Positions 1 through 7,973 of a stretch of DNA of 64,000 nt are shown piece after piece (position 1 is the first letter of the stretch; the number at the start of each line of letters is the position of its first letter). Both the position numbers and the translations under genes were made by a program. This DNA is from Prescottella equi (GTDB lineage: Bacteria; Actinomycetota; Actinomycetes; Mycobacteriales; Mycobacteriaceae). Under the pieces are notes generated by a model. It was not told where the DNA came from. It did not search any database and saw only the letters and a list, made by a program, of their open reading frames with translations. The DNA lies in contig NZ_LWTX01000001.1 of the NCBI RefSeq assembly GCF_002094305.1, positions 744,001 to 808,000 on the forward strand, written 5' to 3'.

Positions 1-29
1 CGGTCCAGCCGCGCTCGCACCGGCGGTAG
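1..29 (+). CDS. possible C-terminal end of PhoH (partial)
   Basis: A frame open from the left edge encodes VQPRSHRR and stops at 27-29. A basic tail of this kind fits the end of a PhoH-family ATPase, and phoH is the usual upstream neighbour of ybeY in this order. Only eight residues are visible, so the call rests on context. Another frame stays open to a stop at 85-87, directly against the ybeY start, and cannot be excluded. Confidence 0.3.
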
Positions 30-87
30 GGTTGTCTCCGCGAACAACGGCTCCCGCATGCCCGCGGCCGACGAAGGAACGACGTAG

Positions 88-630
88 ATGAGTATCGAGA
101 TCTCCAACGAATCGGGGATGGAAGTCTCCGACGAGGATTTGATCAGCGTCGCCCGGTTCGTGATCGCGCGCATGGACGTGCATCCCGCGGCGGAGCTGTC
201 GATGGTGCTCGTGGATTCGGGGACGATGGCCGACCTCCACATGCGGTGGATGGATCTGCCCGGTCCCACCGACGTCATGTCCTTCCCGATGGACGAACTC
301 GAGCCCGGTGGACGGCCGGACGCCCCGGAACCCGGCCCGTCGATGCTCGGCGACATCGTGCTGTGCCCGTCGTTCGCGCTCGAGCAGGCCGAGAAGGCCG
401 GGCACTCGCTCGATCACGAACTGGCGCTGCTCACCGTGCACGGCGTCCTGCACCTCCTCGGCTACGACCACGCCGAGCCGGAGGAGGAGAAGGAGATGTT
501 CGGCCTGCAGAACCAGTTGCTGGCCGACTGGTACGAGGACCTGCGACGTGCCGAGCGCGAGGCGCAACTCGCGGCGCGCGATCAGCAGCTGCTCGGCAAG
601 GCCGGCTTCTTCGACGGCACCGAGCAGTGA
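88..630 (+). CDS. ybeY: YbeY endoribonuclease / rRNA maturation factor
   Basis: Single-strand-specific metallo-endoribonuclease of the UPF0054 family, acting in 16S rRNA 3-prime maturation and 70S quality control in the cytoplasm. The 180-residue protein has the family signature [11 protein letters not shown] with metal-binding His118, His122 and His128. The segment around residues 50-70 ([20 protein letters not shown]) is typical of the actinobacterial form. The ATG start has AAGGA about 8 nt upstream. It probably follows phoH and precedes the CNNM/CBS gene in one unit, as in mycobacteria. The acidic, charged C-terminal tail of about 40 residues beyond the metal site is usual in this phylum. 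Confidence 0.96.
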   Translation: MSIEISNESGMEVSDEDLISVARFVIARMDVHPAAELSMVLVDSGTMADLHMRWMDLPGPTDVMSFPMDELEPGGRPDAPEPGPSMLGDIVLCPSFALEQAEKAGHSLDHELALLTVHGVLHLLGYDHAEPEEEKEMFGLQNQLLADWYEDLRRAEREAQLAARDQQLLGKAGFFDGTEQ

Positions 631-654
631 CGCTCGGCGGACGGTGATCGACAC

Positions 655-1977
655 GTGAACGACGCAGTCGTCCTGGTGCTCGTCGCTGTCGTGCTGGTGC
701 CGCTCGGCGGTCTCTTCGCGGCGCTCGACGCGGCGCTGAACACGCTGTCACCGGCGCGCGTCGAGGAGATGGCGAAGGACGAACGGCCGGGAGCGATGCG
801 GCTGGTCCGGATCGTCTCGGACCGTCCGCGGTACGTCAACCTCATGGTGCTGCTGCGGATCCTGTGCGAGATCGCGGCCGCGGTCCTGCTCGCGGGGGCG
901 CTGATCGACCTGCTCGGCCCCATGTGGGGTATGGCGGTGACCATCGTGGCGATGGTCCTCGTCGACTACGTGGCGATCGGTGTGGGGCCACGCACCCTGG
1001 GCCGGCAGCACGCCTACCCGTTGGCGTTGGCGGCGGCGGTTCCGCTCGGTGCGCTCGGCACGCTGCTCAGCCCGGTGAGCCGGCTGCTGATCCTGGTGGG
1101 TAACGCACTCACCCCGGGCCGGGGATTCCGGGCCGGCCCGTTCGCGTCGGAGATCGAGTTGCGCGAGCTGGTGGACCTGGCGCAGGAGCGCGGCGTCGTC
1201 GCCGACGAGGAACGCCGGATGATCCAGTCGGTGTTCGAACTCGGCGACACCTCGGCACGCGAGGTGATGGTGCCGCGCACCGAGATGGTGTGGATCGAGG
1301 CCGACAAGACGGCCGGGCAGGCGACGACGCTCGCGGTCCGCAGCGGCCACTCCCGGATCCCGGTGATCGGCGAGAACGTCGACGACGTCCTCGGCGTCGT
1401 GTATCTCAAGGACCTGGTGCAGCAGACGTACTATTCGTCCGACGGCGGCCGCAGTGTGAAGGTGGCGCAGGTGATGCGCCCGGCGGTGTTCGTGCCCGAT
1501 TCGAAACCGCTCGACAGCCTGCTCGCCGAGATGCAGCGCGACCGCAACCACATGGCCGTGCTGGTCGACGAATACGGCGGCATCGCCGGGCTGGTGACGA
1601 TCGAGGACGTGATCGAGGAGATCGTCGGTGAGATCGCCGACGAGTACGACACCGACGAGACTCCGCCGATCGAGGATCTCGGTGACGGCACGTACCGGGT
1701 TTCGGCCCGGCTGCCGGTCGAGGATCTCGGTGAACTGTTCGACGTGGAGATCCCCGGCGACGAGGTCGAAACCGTGGGCGGGTTGCTCGGCTACGAGCTG
1801 GGCCGGGTACCGCTGCCCGGCTCGCAGATCGAGACGGCCGGGTTGCGGATGCGCGGTGAGGGCGGCGCGGACGTGCGGGGTCGGGTGCGGATCAGCACCG
1901 TGCACGTCGAACGGATACCGGACGAACACCGCGACACCGGCCAGATGGACGAAGACGGAAACGTGAACCAGGAGTGA
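655..1977 (+). CDS. CNNM/CBS-domain membrane protein (hemolysin C / CorC-like)
   Basis: Membrane protein of the DUF21-CBS-CorC_HlyC family, thought to act in divalent cation (Mg/Co) efflux or homeostasis. The 440-residue protein has a hydrophobic N-terminal half with about four membrane segments (residues 1-150), then a CBS pair (about 195-320, with [13 protein letters not shown] and [20 protein letters not shown]) and a C-terminal CorC_HlyC domain (about 335-420). The GTG start lies 25 nt after ybeY. The stop is one base before era, so the two are probably co-translated. It corresponds in position and sequence to mycobacterial Rv2366c. The older name hemolysin is not supported by function. 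Confidence 0.93.
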   Translation: MNDAVVLVLVAVVLVPLGGLFAALDAALNTLSPARVEEMAKDERPGAMRLVRIVSDRPRYVNLMVLLRILCEIAAAVLLAGALIDLLGPMWGMAVTIVAMVLVDYVAIGVGPRTLGRQHAYPLALAAAVPLGALGTLLSPVSRLLILVGNALTPGRGFRAGPFASEIELRELVDLAQERGVVADEERRMIQSVFELGDTSAREVMVPRTEMVWIEADKTAGQATTLAVRSGHSRIPVIGENVDDVLGVVYLKDLVQQTYYSSDGGRSVKVAQVMRPAVFVPDSKPLDSLLAEMQRDRNHMAVLVDEYGGIAGLVTIEDVIEEIVGEIADEYDTDETPPIEDLGDGTYRVSARLPVEDLGELFDVEIPGDEVETVGGLLGYELGRVPLPGSQIETAGLRMRGEGGADVRGRVRISTVHVERIPDEHRDTGQMDEDGNVNQE

Positions 1978-1978
1978 T

Positions 1979-2896
1979 ATGACCGACAACGAATTCCGTT
2001 CCGGCTTCGTTTGTTTCGTGGGCCGACCCAATACGGGCAAGTCGACGCTGACGAACGCGCTGGTCGGCGAGAAGATCGCGATCACGTCGTCGCGCCCGCA
2101 GACGACACGCCACACCATCCGCGGCATCGTGCACCGCGACTTCGCCCAGTTGATTCTGGTCGACACCCCCGGCCTGCACCGGCCGCGCACGCTGCTCGGT
2201 CAGCGCCTCAACGACCTGGTGCGCGACACCTACTCCGAGGTCGACGTCATCTGCCTGTGCATCCCGGCGGACGAGAAGATCGGCCCCGGCGACCGGTGGA
2301 TCCTCGAGCAGGTCCGTCAGATGGCGCCCAAGACCAAGCTGGTCGGCATCGTCACCAAGATCGACAAGGTCAGCAAGGACGGTGTCGCCGCGCAGCTGAT
2401 GGCGCTCTCCAAGCTTCTCGGCCCCGAAGCCGAGGTGATCCCGGTGTCGGCGGTCTCCGGCGAGCAGGTCGAACTGCTGGTGAAGGTCCTCGCCGGTCTG
2501 ATGGAGCCCGGTCCGGCGTTCTACCCCGACGGCGAGCTCACCGACGAGCCCGAGGAAACGCTCATGGCCGAGCTCATCCGGGAAGCGGCGCTCGAGGGTC
2601 TCGGCGACGAATTGCCGCACTCGCTGGCCGTCGTCATCGAGGAGGTGCGCGAGCGTGAGGGGCGCACCGAGAAGCAGGGTGAACTTCTCGACGTCCACGC
2701 ACTGCTGTATGTCGAGCGGCCCAGCCAGAAGGGCATCGTGATCGGTAAGGGTGGGGCCCGGCTGCGGGAAGTCGGCACTGCGGCCCGCAAGCAGATCGAG
2801 AAGCTGCTCGGCGTCAAGATCTTCCTGGAACTGCACGTCAAGGTCGCGAAGGACTGGCAGCGCGACCCGAAGCAGTTGGGGCGCCTCGGCTTCTAG
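1979..2896 (+). CDS. era: GTPase Era
   Basis: Ras-like GTPase that binds 16S rRNA and helps mature the 30S subunit. The 305-residue protein has the P-loop GRPNTGKS at residues 15-22, the DTPG G3 motif, TKID as the G4 element, and a C-terminal KH RNA-binding domain with the GKGGARLREVG loop. Length and motif order are standard. The ATG start is one base after the CNNM/CBS stop. In mycobacteria era sits near the amidase amiA2 and recO, as here. Confidence 0.97.
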   Translation: MTDNEFRSGFVCFVGRPNTGKSTLTNALVGEKIAITSSRPQTTRHTIRGIVHRDFAQLILVDTPGLHRPRTLLGQRLNDLVRDTYSEVDVICLCIPADEKIGPGDRWILEQVRQMAPKTKLVGIVTKIDKVSKDGVAAQLMALSKLLGPEAEVIPVSAVSGEQVELLVKVLAGLMEPGPAFYPDGELTDEPEETLMAELIREAALEGLGDELPHSLAVVIEEVREREGRTEKQGELLDVHALLYVERPSQKGIVIGKGGARLREVGTAARKQIEKLLGVKIFLELHVKVAKDWQRDPKQLGRLGF

Positions 2897-2947
2897 CGTC
2901 CGTCGCTTTGGTTCTCGTCGTGCCGCTCTCCCGGTCGGGGGAGCGGA

Positions 2948-2977
2948 ACGACTGTTTTCGGCACGACTGTTTTCGGC
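2948..2977. repeat. tandem 15-bp direct repeat
   Basis: Two perfect head-to-tail copies of ACGACTGTTTTCGGC lie between era and the DUF6790 gene (2948-2962 and 2963-2977). The intergenic sequence shows no further copy. It looks like a local duplication and no function can be assigned. Confidence 0.7.
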
Positions 2978-3051
2978 CCGGCGGTGCCCCGGCGCGTGCG
3001 ACGATCGAACCGTCGACCTGCACAGGCCTCTCGGATCGAGAAGGTGATGTC

Positions 3052-3581
3052 ATGGGGTTCTTCCTGATTCAGTGGGGTGTGCTGGTCCTCGGCGCCGCGG
3101 TGCACATCGCGCTCGACCGGCATCCGGAGCGGCGCACCCCGAGACGGATGTGCGGGCTGGTCGCGCTGTGGGCGGTCGTCGGCGGCGGCGTGTGGACCGT
3201 GGTCGGCGGAATCGGCCACATCGGGCCGACGTCGGACGAGATCGCCGACGGCATCGGCTACACGCAGTCGATGTTCCAGTGGGAGGTCGGCTGGGCGGAC
3301 ATCGCGATCGGCGCTGCCGGCGTCGCGTGCGCGTGGAAGGCCAACCGGGGCGGCTGGATGAGTGGGGCGTGTTCGTCCTGCTCGTCTCGTTCTGGGGCGA
3401 CGGAATCGGCCACATCATGCAGTGGGTCGCGCACGACAACACCGAACCGATGAACGTGTGGGCGCTCCCCACGGACTTCCTGCTGCCCCTGATCGCCGTT
3501 GTCTTCCTCGTGCTGTCGCGACATGTGGGTCCACGTCATCCGCAACTGTGGCGGGGTACCGACCGTCTCGGGGCGAGGTGA
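3052..3581 (+). pseudogene. DUF6790-family membrane protein, frameshifted
   Basis: The first frame (ATG 3052) encodes membrane segments and GGIGHIGPTSDEIADGIGY, then FQWEVGWADIAIGAAGVAC up to the NRGGW motif near 3357. The family pattern continues in another frame as WGVFVLLVSFWGDGIGHIMQ and HDNTEPMNVWALPTDFLLP, ending at 3579-3581. Inserting one base near 3357-3365 restores a 176-residue protein of normal family length (530 nt present, 531 needed). The function of this small multi-pass family is unknown. It is either a recent pseudogene or a one-base sequence error; the intact coding character of both halves favours very recent loss or error. Confidence 0.75.
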
Positions 3582-3615
3582 GGCTCCTCGGCCCCCGTCG
3601 TCGAGTGATCCCGAG

Positions 3616-4185
3616 TCACGGCGCCGGGAGGAAGGCGCCCCGGATCAGTCGGAGCACCGCCACCGAGATCTCCTGTCCGCCGTCGCCGGTGGCGAGGCGG
3701 CGCAACTGCAGGCCCGCGATGACTGCCACCAGTGTGGCGGCGAGTGACTGCGGGTCCGGGATGCCGAGTGCGGTCAGGATCGTCACGGTCAGCTCGTCGT
3801 AGGCCGCGAAGCACGCGGTCGCGGCCGCTTGCAGTGCCGGGTCGCGGCCGGCCTGGATGTAGAGCTCGAACGGTGCGATCCGCTCGGCGGAGAACCCGAG
3901 ATCGTGCGCGACCTGTTCGGTGACGGCCGCGGCGTCCTCGAGGCTGATCCCGTTGTCGCGGTAGCTTTCCGCGATCTCACGCAGCCGCGCGGTCTCCTCG
4001 GCCACGAAACCTGTCAGAGCGGCGTGCAGCAACTCCGACTGCGTCGCGAAGTGATAGGTGATCGAGCCCAGCGCCACGCCCGCCTCGGCTGCGATGCGCC
4101 GGTTCGTCAGCGCCGGCACGCCTTCGGTGCCGACGATCTGCAGCGCGGCCGCGAGAATGCGGTCGCGCACCGCCGTCGCCCCCAT
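3616..4185 (-). CDS. TetR-family transcriptional regulator
   Basis: One-component repressor of 189 residues. The N-terminal helix-turn-helix (about residues 8-55) reads TNRRIAAEAGVALGSITYHF, a standard TetR recognition motif; the C-terminal two thirds is a helical ligand-binding domain of TetR_C type. It starts 3 nt after the amidase stop on the same strand, so the two genes form one unit. A perfect 16-bp palindrome upstream of the amidase (5640-5655) is the likely operator, suggesting autoregulation of the amidase-tetR unit. The ligand is unknown. Confidence 0.92.
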   Translation of the reverse strand: MGATAVRDRILAAALQIVGTEGVPALTNRRIAAEAGVALGSITYHFATQSELLHAALTGFVAEETARLREIAESYRDNGISLEDAAAVTEQVAHDLGFSAERIAPFELYIQAGRDPALQAAATACFAAYDELTVTILTALGIPDPQSLAATLVAVIAGLQLRRLATGDGGQEISVAVLRLIRGAFLPAP

Positions 4186-4188
4186 CCG

Positions 4189-5616
4189 TCACCACCACCG
4201 AGCGGGCCGGTGCTCGTGCCAGCGGCCGACGGTTTCGAGTTGCGCGGCAAGGGAAACCAACAGGGGTTCGGTGTTGTCGTGGCCCATCAGTTGCACCCCG
4301 ATCGGCAGCCCGTCGGTGGTGAAGCCTGCGGGGACGTTGACACTGGGCCAGCCGAGGATGTTCCACGGCCACGTGTACGGACATGCCGCGGTGATCACCT
4401 TGTCGGTAGCGACACCGCCGATGCCGTCCATCGCGTCGACGCGCGGCGGGGGCGTGGCGGTGGTGGGCGCCAGGACCACGTCGTAGTCGTCGAAGATCGC
4501 GCCGATCCGCCGCCGCATCCGCGGTTCGGCGGCCCGCGCGGCGCGCAACGGCCACCCGGAGAGCAGGCGCCCGGTGCGCCCGTTGGCGCGGGTGCGCGGA
4601 TCCACCAGGCTGCGATCGGGAAGGCGGTCGAGCCACACCTCGATGCCGGCCAGGGAGCGCGGAAGAAAGTTGAGGCCCAACAGGATGCCGTACTCCGGGT
4701 CGTCGACGACGACGTCGTGGCCGAGCCGGCGCAGAGTGTGCGCGGTGCGGCCCACCGCGGTCCGGATCTCCGGGTGCAACGCGGTGGGGGTGGCGGTGAA
4801 CGGGATGCGAAGCGACAGCGCGATCCGCAGCCGGCCGGGATCGCGGCCGACCGCGTCGCGCACCGTGACCGGCGGTGGCTTGTGCAGGTCGCCGTCGTGG
4901 TTGCCGGCGACGACGTCGAACAGCAGGGCGGCGTCGGCGACGGAGCGGGCGAGCGGGCCGTTGACGGTGATGCCGTGGAACGATTCGGGCTCGGGCCACG
5001 TCGAGATGCGGCCTCGCTGCGGTTTGATGCCGACGAGGTGGGTCCACGCCGCCGGGATGCGGACGGAACCGGCACCGTCGGATCCGATGGCCGCGGGCAC
5101 CATGCCGGCCGCGACCGCAGCCGCGCTGCCGCCGGACGACCCGCCCGGCGTGTGGTCGCGGCCCCACGGATTGCGGGTGTGACCGAACGCGCCGCCGGTG
5201 AACGGCCACTGGCCCAGTTCGGGGCTGTTGGTCTTGCCGACGATCACCGCACCGGCCGCACGTAGTCGTCGCACCACCTCGGAGTCGGCGGTCTTGGCCG
5301 GGAAGTCGCCCGGGCATCCGAACGCAGTGGGCTCACCCGTGACGTCCACGTCGTCCTTGACGGCGATCGGGACACCGAGCAGCGGGAGGCGTTCCCCGGC
5401 GGCCAGGCGGCGGTCGGCCTCGGCTGCTTCCGCGAGTGCCGCGGCGCGGCGCACGATCCGGAAGGCGTTGAGGGTGGCCTGACCGGCGTCGATCCGGTCG
5501 AGCGCGGCGGTCACCGCGGCGACGGATGTGCCGCGGCCAGTAGCCAGGGCCGTGACCTGGTCTTCGAGGCCAGGCGCGTGCTGCTCGACGCACTGTTCTC
5601 GCAGTTCCGTGCTCAC
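4189..5616 (-). CDS. amiA2: amidase (amidase-signature family, AmiA2-like)
   Basis: Amidase-signature serine hydrolase of 475 residues that hydrolyses carbon-nitrogen amide bonds. The Ser-cisSer-Lys triad motifs are visible: catalytic Lys in PIAVKDDVDV near residue 80, and the glycine/serine-rich GGSSGGSAAAVAAG loop near residues 150-165, followed by GSDGAGSVRIPAAW. The GTG start at 5616 gives the sequence VSTELREQC; further upstream the same frame runs antisense to recO and is not coding. It is divergent from recO and followed 3 nt later by tetR. In M. tuberculosis amiA2 (Rv2363) sits at the same place between era and recO. The substrate cannot be read from sequence. Confidence 0.92.
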   Translation of the reverse strand: MSTELREQCVEQHAPGLEDQVTALATGRGTSVAAVTAALDRIDAGQATLNAFRIVRRAAALAEAAEADRRLAAGERLPLLGVPIAVKDDVDVTGEPTAFGCPGDFPAKTADSEVVRRLRAAGAVIVGKTNSPELGQWPFTGGAFGHTRNPWGRDHTPGGSSGGSAAAVAAGMVPAAIGSDGAGSVRIPAAWTHLVGIKPQRGRISTWPEPESFHGITVNGPLARSVADAALLFDVVAGNHDGDLHKPPPVTVRDAVGRDPGRLRIALSLRIPFTATPTALHPEIRTAVGRTAHTLRRLGHDVVVDDPEYGILLGLNFLPRSLAGIEVWLDRLPDRSLVDPRTRANGRTGRLLSGWPLRAARAAEPRMRRRIGAIFDDYDVVLAPTTATPPPRVDAMDGIGGVATDKVITAACPYTWPWNILGWPSVNVPAGFTTDGLPIGVQLMGHDNTEPLLVSLAAQLETVGRWHEHRPARWW

Positions 5617-5639
5617 TGTCGCCCCTTCACGCCGCTTCC

Positions 5640-5655
5640 GTTCGTTCGAACGAAC
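5640..5655. promoter_or_regulatory. 16-bp perfect palindrome, likely TetR operator
   Basis: GTTCGTTCGAACGAAC is perfectly self-complementary. It lies 24 nt before the amidase GTG start and about 85 nt before recO in the divergent intergenic region. Its length and symmetry fit a TetR dimer site, and the only nearby regulator is the TetR gene in the amidase unit. Binding is inferred. Confidence 0.7.
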
Positions 5656-5727
5656 AGTAACGCGTTGCAGTTTTTTTGCGGGTGGTTTCGGCGGACGCGC
5701 CTGTGGGTGAGCGTCGGTACCGCGTGG

Positions 5728-5739
5728 GAGACTGGGCAC
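5728..5739 (+). promoter_or_regulatory. leaderless-type -10 element for recO
   Basis: GAGACT (5728-5733) is followed by 6 nt and then the GTG start of recO at 5740. No Shine-Dalgarno sequence is present. This spacing places the transcript start at the start codon. Confidence 0.45.
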
Positions 5740-6555
5740 GTGAGGTTGTACCGGGACTATGCGGTGGTGCTGCGCCAGCACAAGTTGGGCGAGGCCGACC
5801 GCATCGTCACCCTGCTGACCCGGCAGCACGGACTGGTCCGCGCGGTCGCCAAGGGCGTGCGCCGCACCAAGTCCAAGTTCGGGGCCCGGCTCGAGCCGTT
5901 CGCGCACATCGACGTGCAGTTGCATCCCGGGCGCAACCTGGACATCGTCACCCAGGTGAGCACCGTCGACGCGTTCGGCGCCGACATCGTCGACGACTAC
6001 GGCCGCTACACCACCGCGTGCGCGATCCTCGAGACCGCGGAGCGGCTGGCCGGTGAGGAGAAGGCGCCGGTCCCGCGGCTGCACAGCCTCACCGTCGGAG
6101 CGCTGCGGGCGGTGGGCGACCGGACACGGCCCGTCGAACTGATCCTCGACGCCTACCTGCTGCGGGCGATGGGCTACGCGGGCTGGGCGCCGGCGCTCAC
6201 CGACTGCGCGCGGTGTGCGGCGCCCGGTCCGCACCGTGCGTTCCATGTCGCCGCCGGTGGCGCCGTCTGTGTGCACTGTCGACCGCCCGGTGCGGCCACG
6301 CCGTCGCCCGGTGTGCTCGATCTCATGGACGCCCTGGCGCACGGGCAGTGGAAGGACACCGAGCTCGCGACGCCGGCGATGCGTAGCCAGGCCAGCGGAC
6401 TGATCGCCGCGCACCTGCAATGGCACCTCGAACGGCAGTTGCGCACCCTTCCGCTGATCGAACGTCACCGACCCCATGCGGCGGTCGGGGACGATGAGGC
6501 GGTCAGGCAGGATGGGGAGCGTGATTCGACGACGCGAACCTCGAGCTCAGCCTGA
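5740..6555 (+). CDS. recO: DNA repair protein RecO
   Basis: Recombination mediator of the RecFOR pathway that loads RecA on SSB-coated single-stranded DNA. The 271-residue protein begins [20 protein letters not shown], giving an N-terminal OB fold (about 1-80), then a helical domain with a zinc module: CARC near residue 155 and CVHC near 180. The GTG start is preferred over upstream starts because homologues begin with RLYRD and a -10-like hexamer sits 6 nt upstream. The 3-prime end overlaps uppS. It is divergent from the amidase unit. Confidence 0.96.
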   Translation: MRLYRDYAVVLRQHKLGEADRIVTLLTRQHGLVRAVAKGVRRTKSKFGARLEPFAHIDVQLHPGRNLDIVTQVSTVDAFGADIVDDYGRYTTACAILETAERLAGEEKAPVPRLHSLTVGALRAVGDRTRPVELILDAYLLRAMGYAGWAPALTDCARCAAPGPHRAFHVAAGGAVCVHCRPPGAATPSPGVLDLMDALAHGQWKDTELATPAMRSQASGLIAAHLQWHLERQLRTLPLIERHRPHAAVGDDEAVRQDGERDSTTRTSSSA

Positions 6556-7324
6556 TCGGGAGATCCGCCCGCCGTTCCCGCACCCCTCGGGCGCCCGCCC
6601 GCCCATCCTGCAGCCCGAGTTGATCCCCAACCACGTGGCGCTCGTCATGGACGGCAACGGCAGGTGGGCGCAGGATCGCGGGCTGCCGCGCACCGCGGGA
6701 CACGAGCGCGGCGAGGACGTCCTGATGGACACCGTCGCCGGGTGCATCGAGATCGGCGTGAAGTGGCTGTCCGCGTACGCGTTCTCGACCGAGAACTGGA
6801 AGCGTAGCCCCGAGGAGGTCAAGTTCCTCATGGGCTTCAACCGGGACGTCATCCGGCGCCGCCGCGACGAGATGCACGAGATGGGTGTGCGGGTGCGGTG
6901 GGCGGGGCGCCGACCTCGGCTGTGGCGCAGCGTCATCAAGGAACTCGAGATCGCGGAGGAACTCACCAAGGACAACACCGTGATGACGCTGACCATGTGC
7001 GTCAACTACGGTGGCCGCGCCGAGATCGCCGACGCGGCCCGGGAGATCGCCCGTCGCGCCGCGGCGGGGGGGATCGATCCCGAGAAGATCTCGGAGGCCA
7101 CGTTCGCGAAGTACCTCGACGAGCCGGATATGCCCGACGTCGACCTGTTCCTGCGACCGTCCGGCGAGCAGCGGACGTCGAACTTCCTGATCTGGCAGGC
7201 GGCGTACGCGGAACTGGTGTTCCAGGAGAAGCTGTTTCCGGACTTCGACCGCCGCGACCTCTGGGCTGCGTGCGTCGAGTATGCGTCCCGCGATCGTCGC
7301 TTCGGGGGAGTGAAGTACCAGTGA
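6521..7324 (+). CDS. uppS: isoprenyl (decaprenyl) diphosphate synthase, UppS family
   Basis: cis-Prenyltransferase that makes the long-chain polyprenyl diphosphate carrier for peptidoglycan and arabinogalactan synthesis, like mycobacterial Rv2361c. Key motifs: [20 protein letters not shown] (catalytic Asp), [17 protein letters not shown], and [17 protein letters not shown]. From GTG 6521 the protein has 267 residues with a basic, proline-rich tail of about 35 residues before the fold. Other in-frame starts at 6476, 6494 and 6512 are possible; none has a well-spaced ribosome site. CAGGAT lies 7 nt before 6521. It overlaps the end of recO and its stop overlaps the next gene. Confidence 0.94.
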   Translation: MIRRREPRAQPDREIRPPFPHPSGARPPILQPELIPNHVALVMDGNGRWAQDRGLPRTAGHERGEDVLMDTVAGCIEIGVKWLSAYAFSTENWKRSPEEVKFLMGFNRDVIRRRRDEMHEMGVRVRWAGRRPRLWRSVIKELEIAEELTKDNTVMTLTMCVNYGGRAEIADAAREIARRAAAGGIDPEKISEATFAKYLDEPDMPDVDLFLRPSGEQRTSNFLIWQAAYAELVFQEKLFPDFDRRDLWAACVEYASRDRRFGGVKYQ

Positions 7325-7725
7325 GCGCCCCCGACGCGGCCGAGGCGTTGCAGGAGCGGGCGCGGGCGGCGCTCGCGGGTTTCGTCGCCGTCGAATCCGA
7401 CGACGACGGTTCCCTGCGGTTCGAGTACGGCGGCGCGTTGTGCTCGCTGCGCGCCGTCACTCTCGCCGACGGCTTGGACGTACTGTCGCTGACCGGGGTG
7501 CTGGCGTGGGACCGGACGTACACCGCGGCGCTGCTCGAGCGGGTCGCCGAGCGTAACGCGCAGGCGCAGTTCGGATCGATCAGCATGATCACGCGCGGGA
7601 ATCTGGCGGACGTCGTGCTGCGCTACACCTTCCCGGCCACGGGCCTGACCGAGGCACCACTCGCGACGATGTTGCTGCTCGTGCTGTCGGGCATCGAGGA
7701 CGCGCGTGGGGGACTGCTGGCGTAA
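7321..7725 (+). CDS. small YbjN-like conserved protein (Rv2360c position)
   Basis: A 134-residue protein starting at GTG 7321, which overlaps the uppS stop as GTGA. It has no membrane segments. Features such as [27 protein letters not shown] and [14 protein letters not shown] fit the type III secretion chaperone-like/YbjN alpha-beta fold, found widely in actinobacteria without known role. The position after uppS matches Rv2360c of M. tuberculosis. Co-translation with uppS is likely. No catalytic residue can be pointed to. Confidence 0.8.
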   Translation: MSAPDAAEALQERARAALAGFVAVESDDDGSLRFEYGGALCSLRAVTLADGLDVLSLTGVLAWDRTYTAALLERVAERNAQAQFGSISMITRGNLADVVLRYTFPATGLTEAPLATMLLLVLSGIEDARGGLLA

Positions 7726-7973
7726 GGGTTCCGCGGCCGAGTGCCGATCTTGGCCAGGGTCCGTCGTTACGGAGACGGCGTCATCTCCGGACGGTAGGCG
7801 CACCGGCATGCCGGCGGGGTCTGGTGCCACCTCGACGGTGCAGGCATTCGAATCGGCGATCGCCGCGCAGTTGTTCGTCACCGAAGCAGCTCGCGGCGAG
7901 CTCTGCCAGTCGGAGCGTGTCGTAGCCGCCGCCCACCGAAAGTCCCCCTGACTCGCGTCGCACGGCCGGCCGG
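7726..7973. other. 248-bp convergent intergenic region
   Basis: Lies between the YbjN-like gene (plus) and the end of the signal peptidase fusion (minus). Open frames exist on both strands but none has a ribosome site or a recognisable protein. No strong hairpin was found. It marks the left edge of the SipW island. Confidence 0.4.

Noticed and set aside
655-1977. Hemolysin function for the CNNM/CBS protein
   Set aside because: The name is historical; the domain order is that of CorC/CNNM cation-homeostasis proteins.
4189-6477. Extension of the amidase frame upstream through recO
   Set aside because: The part above 5616 is antisense to recO and has no amidase homology; GTG 5616 is the right start.
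7726-7973. Possible small secreted protein on the minus strand
   Set aside because: A frame with plausible composition exists but has no start codon with a ribosome site and continues into unrelated sequence.
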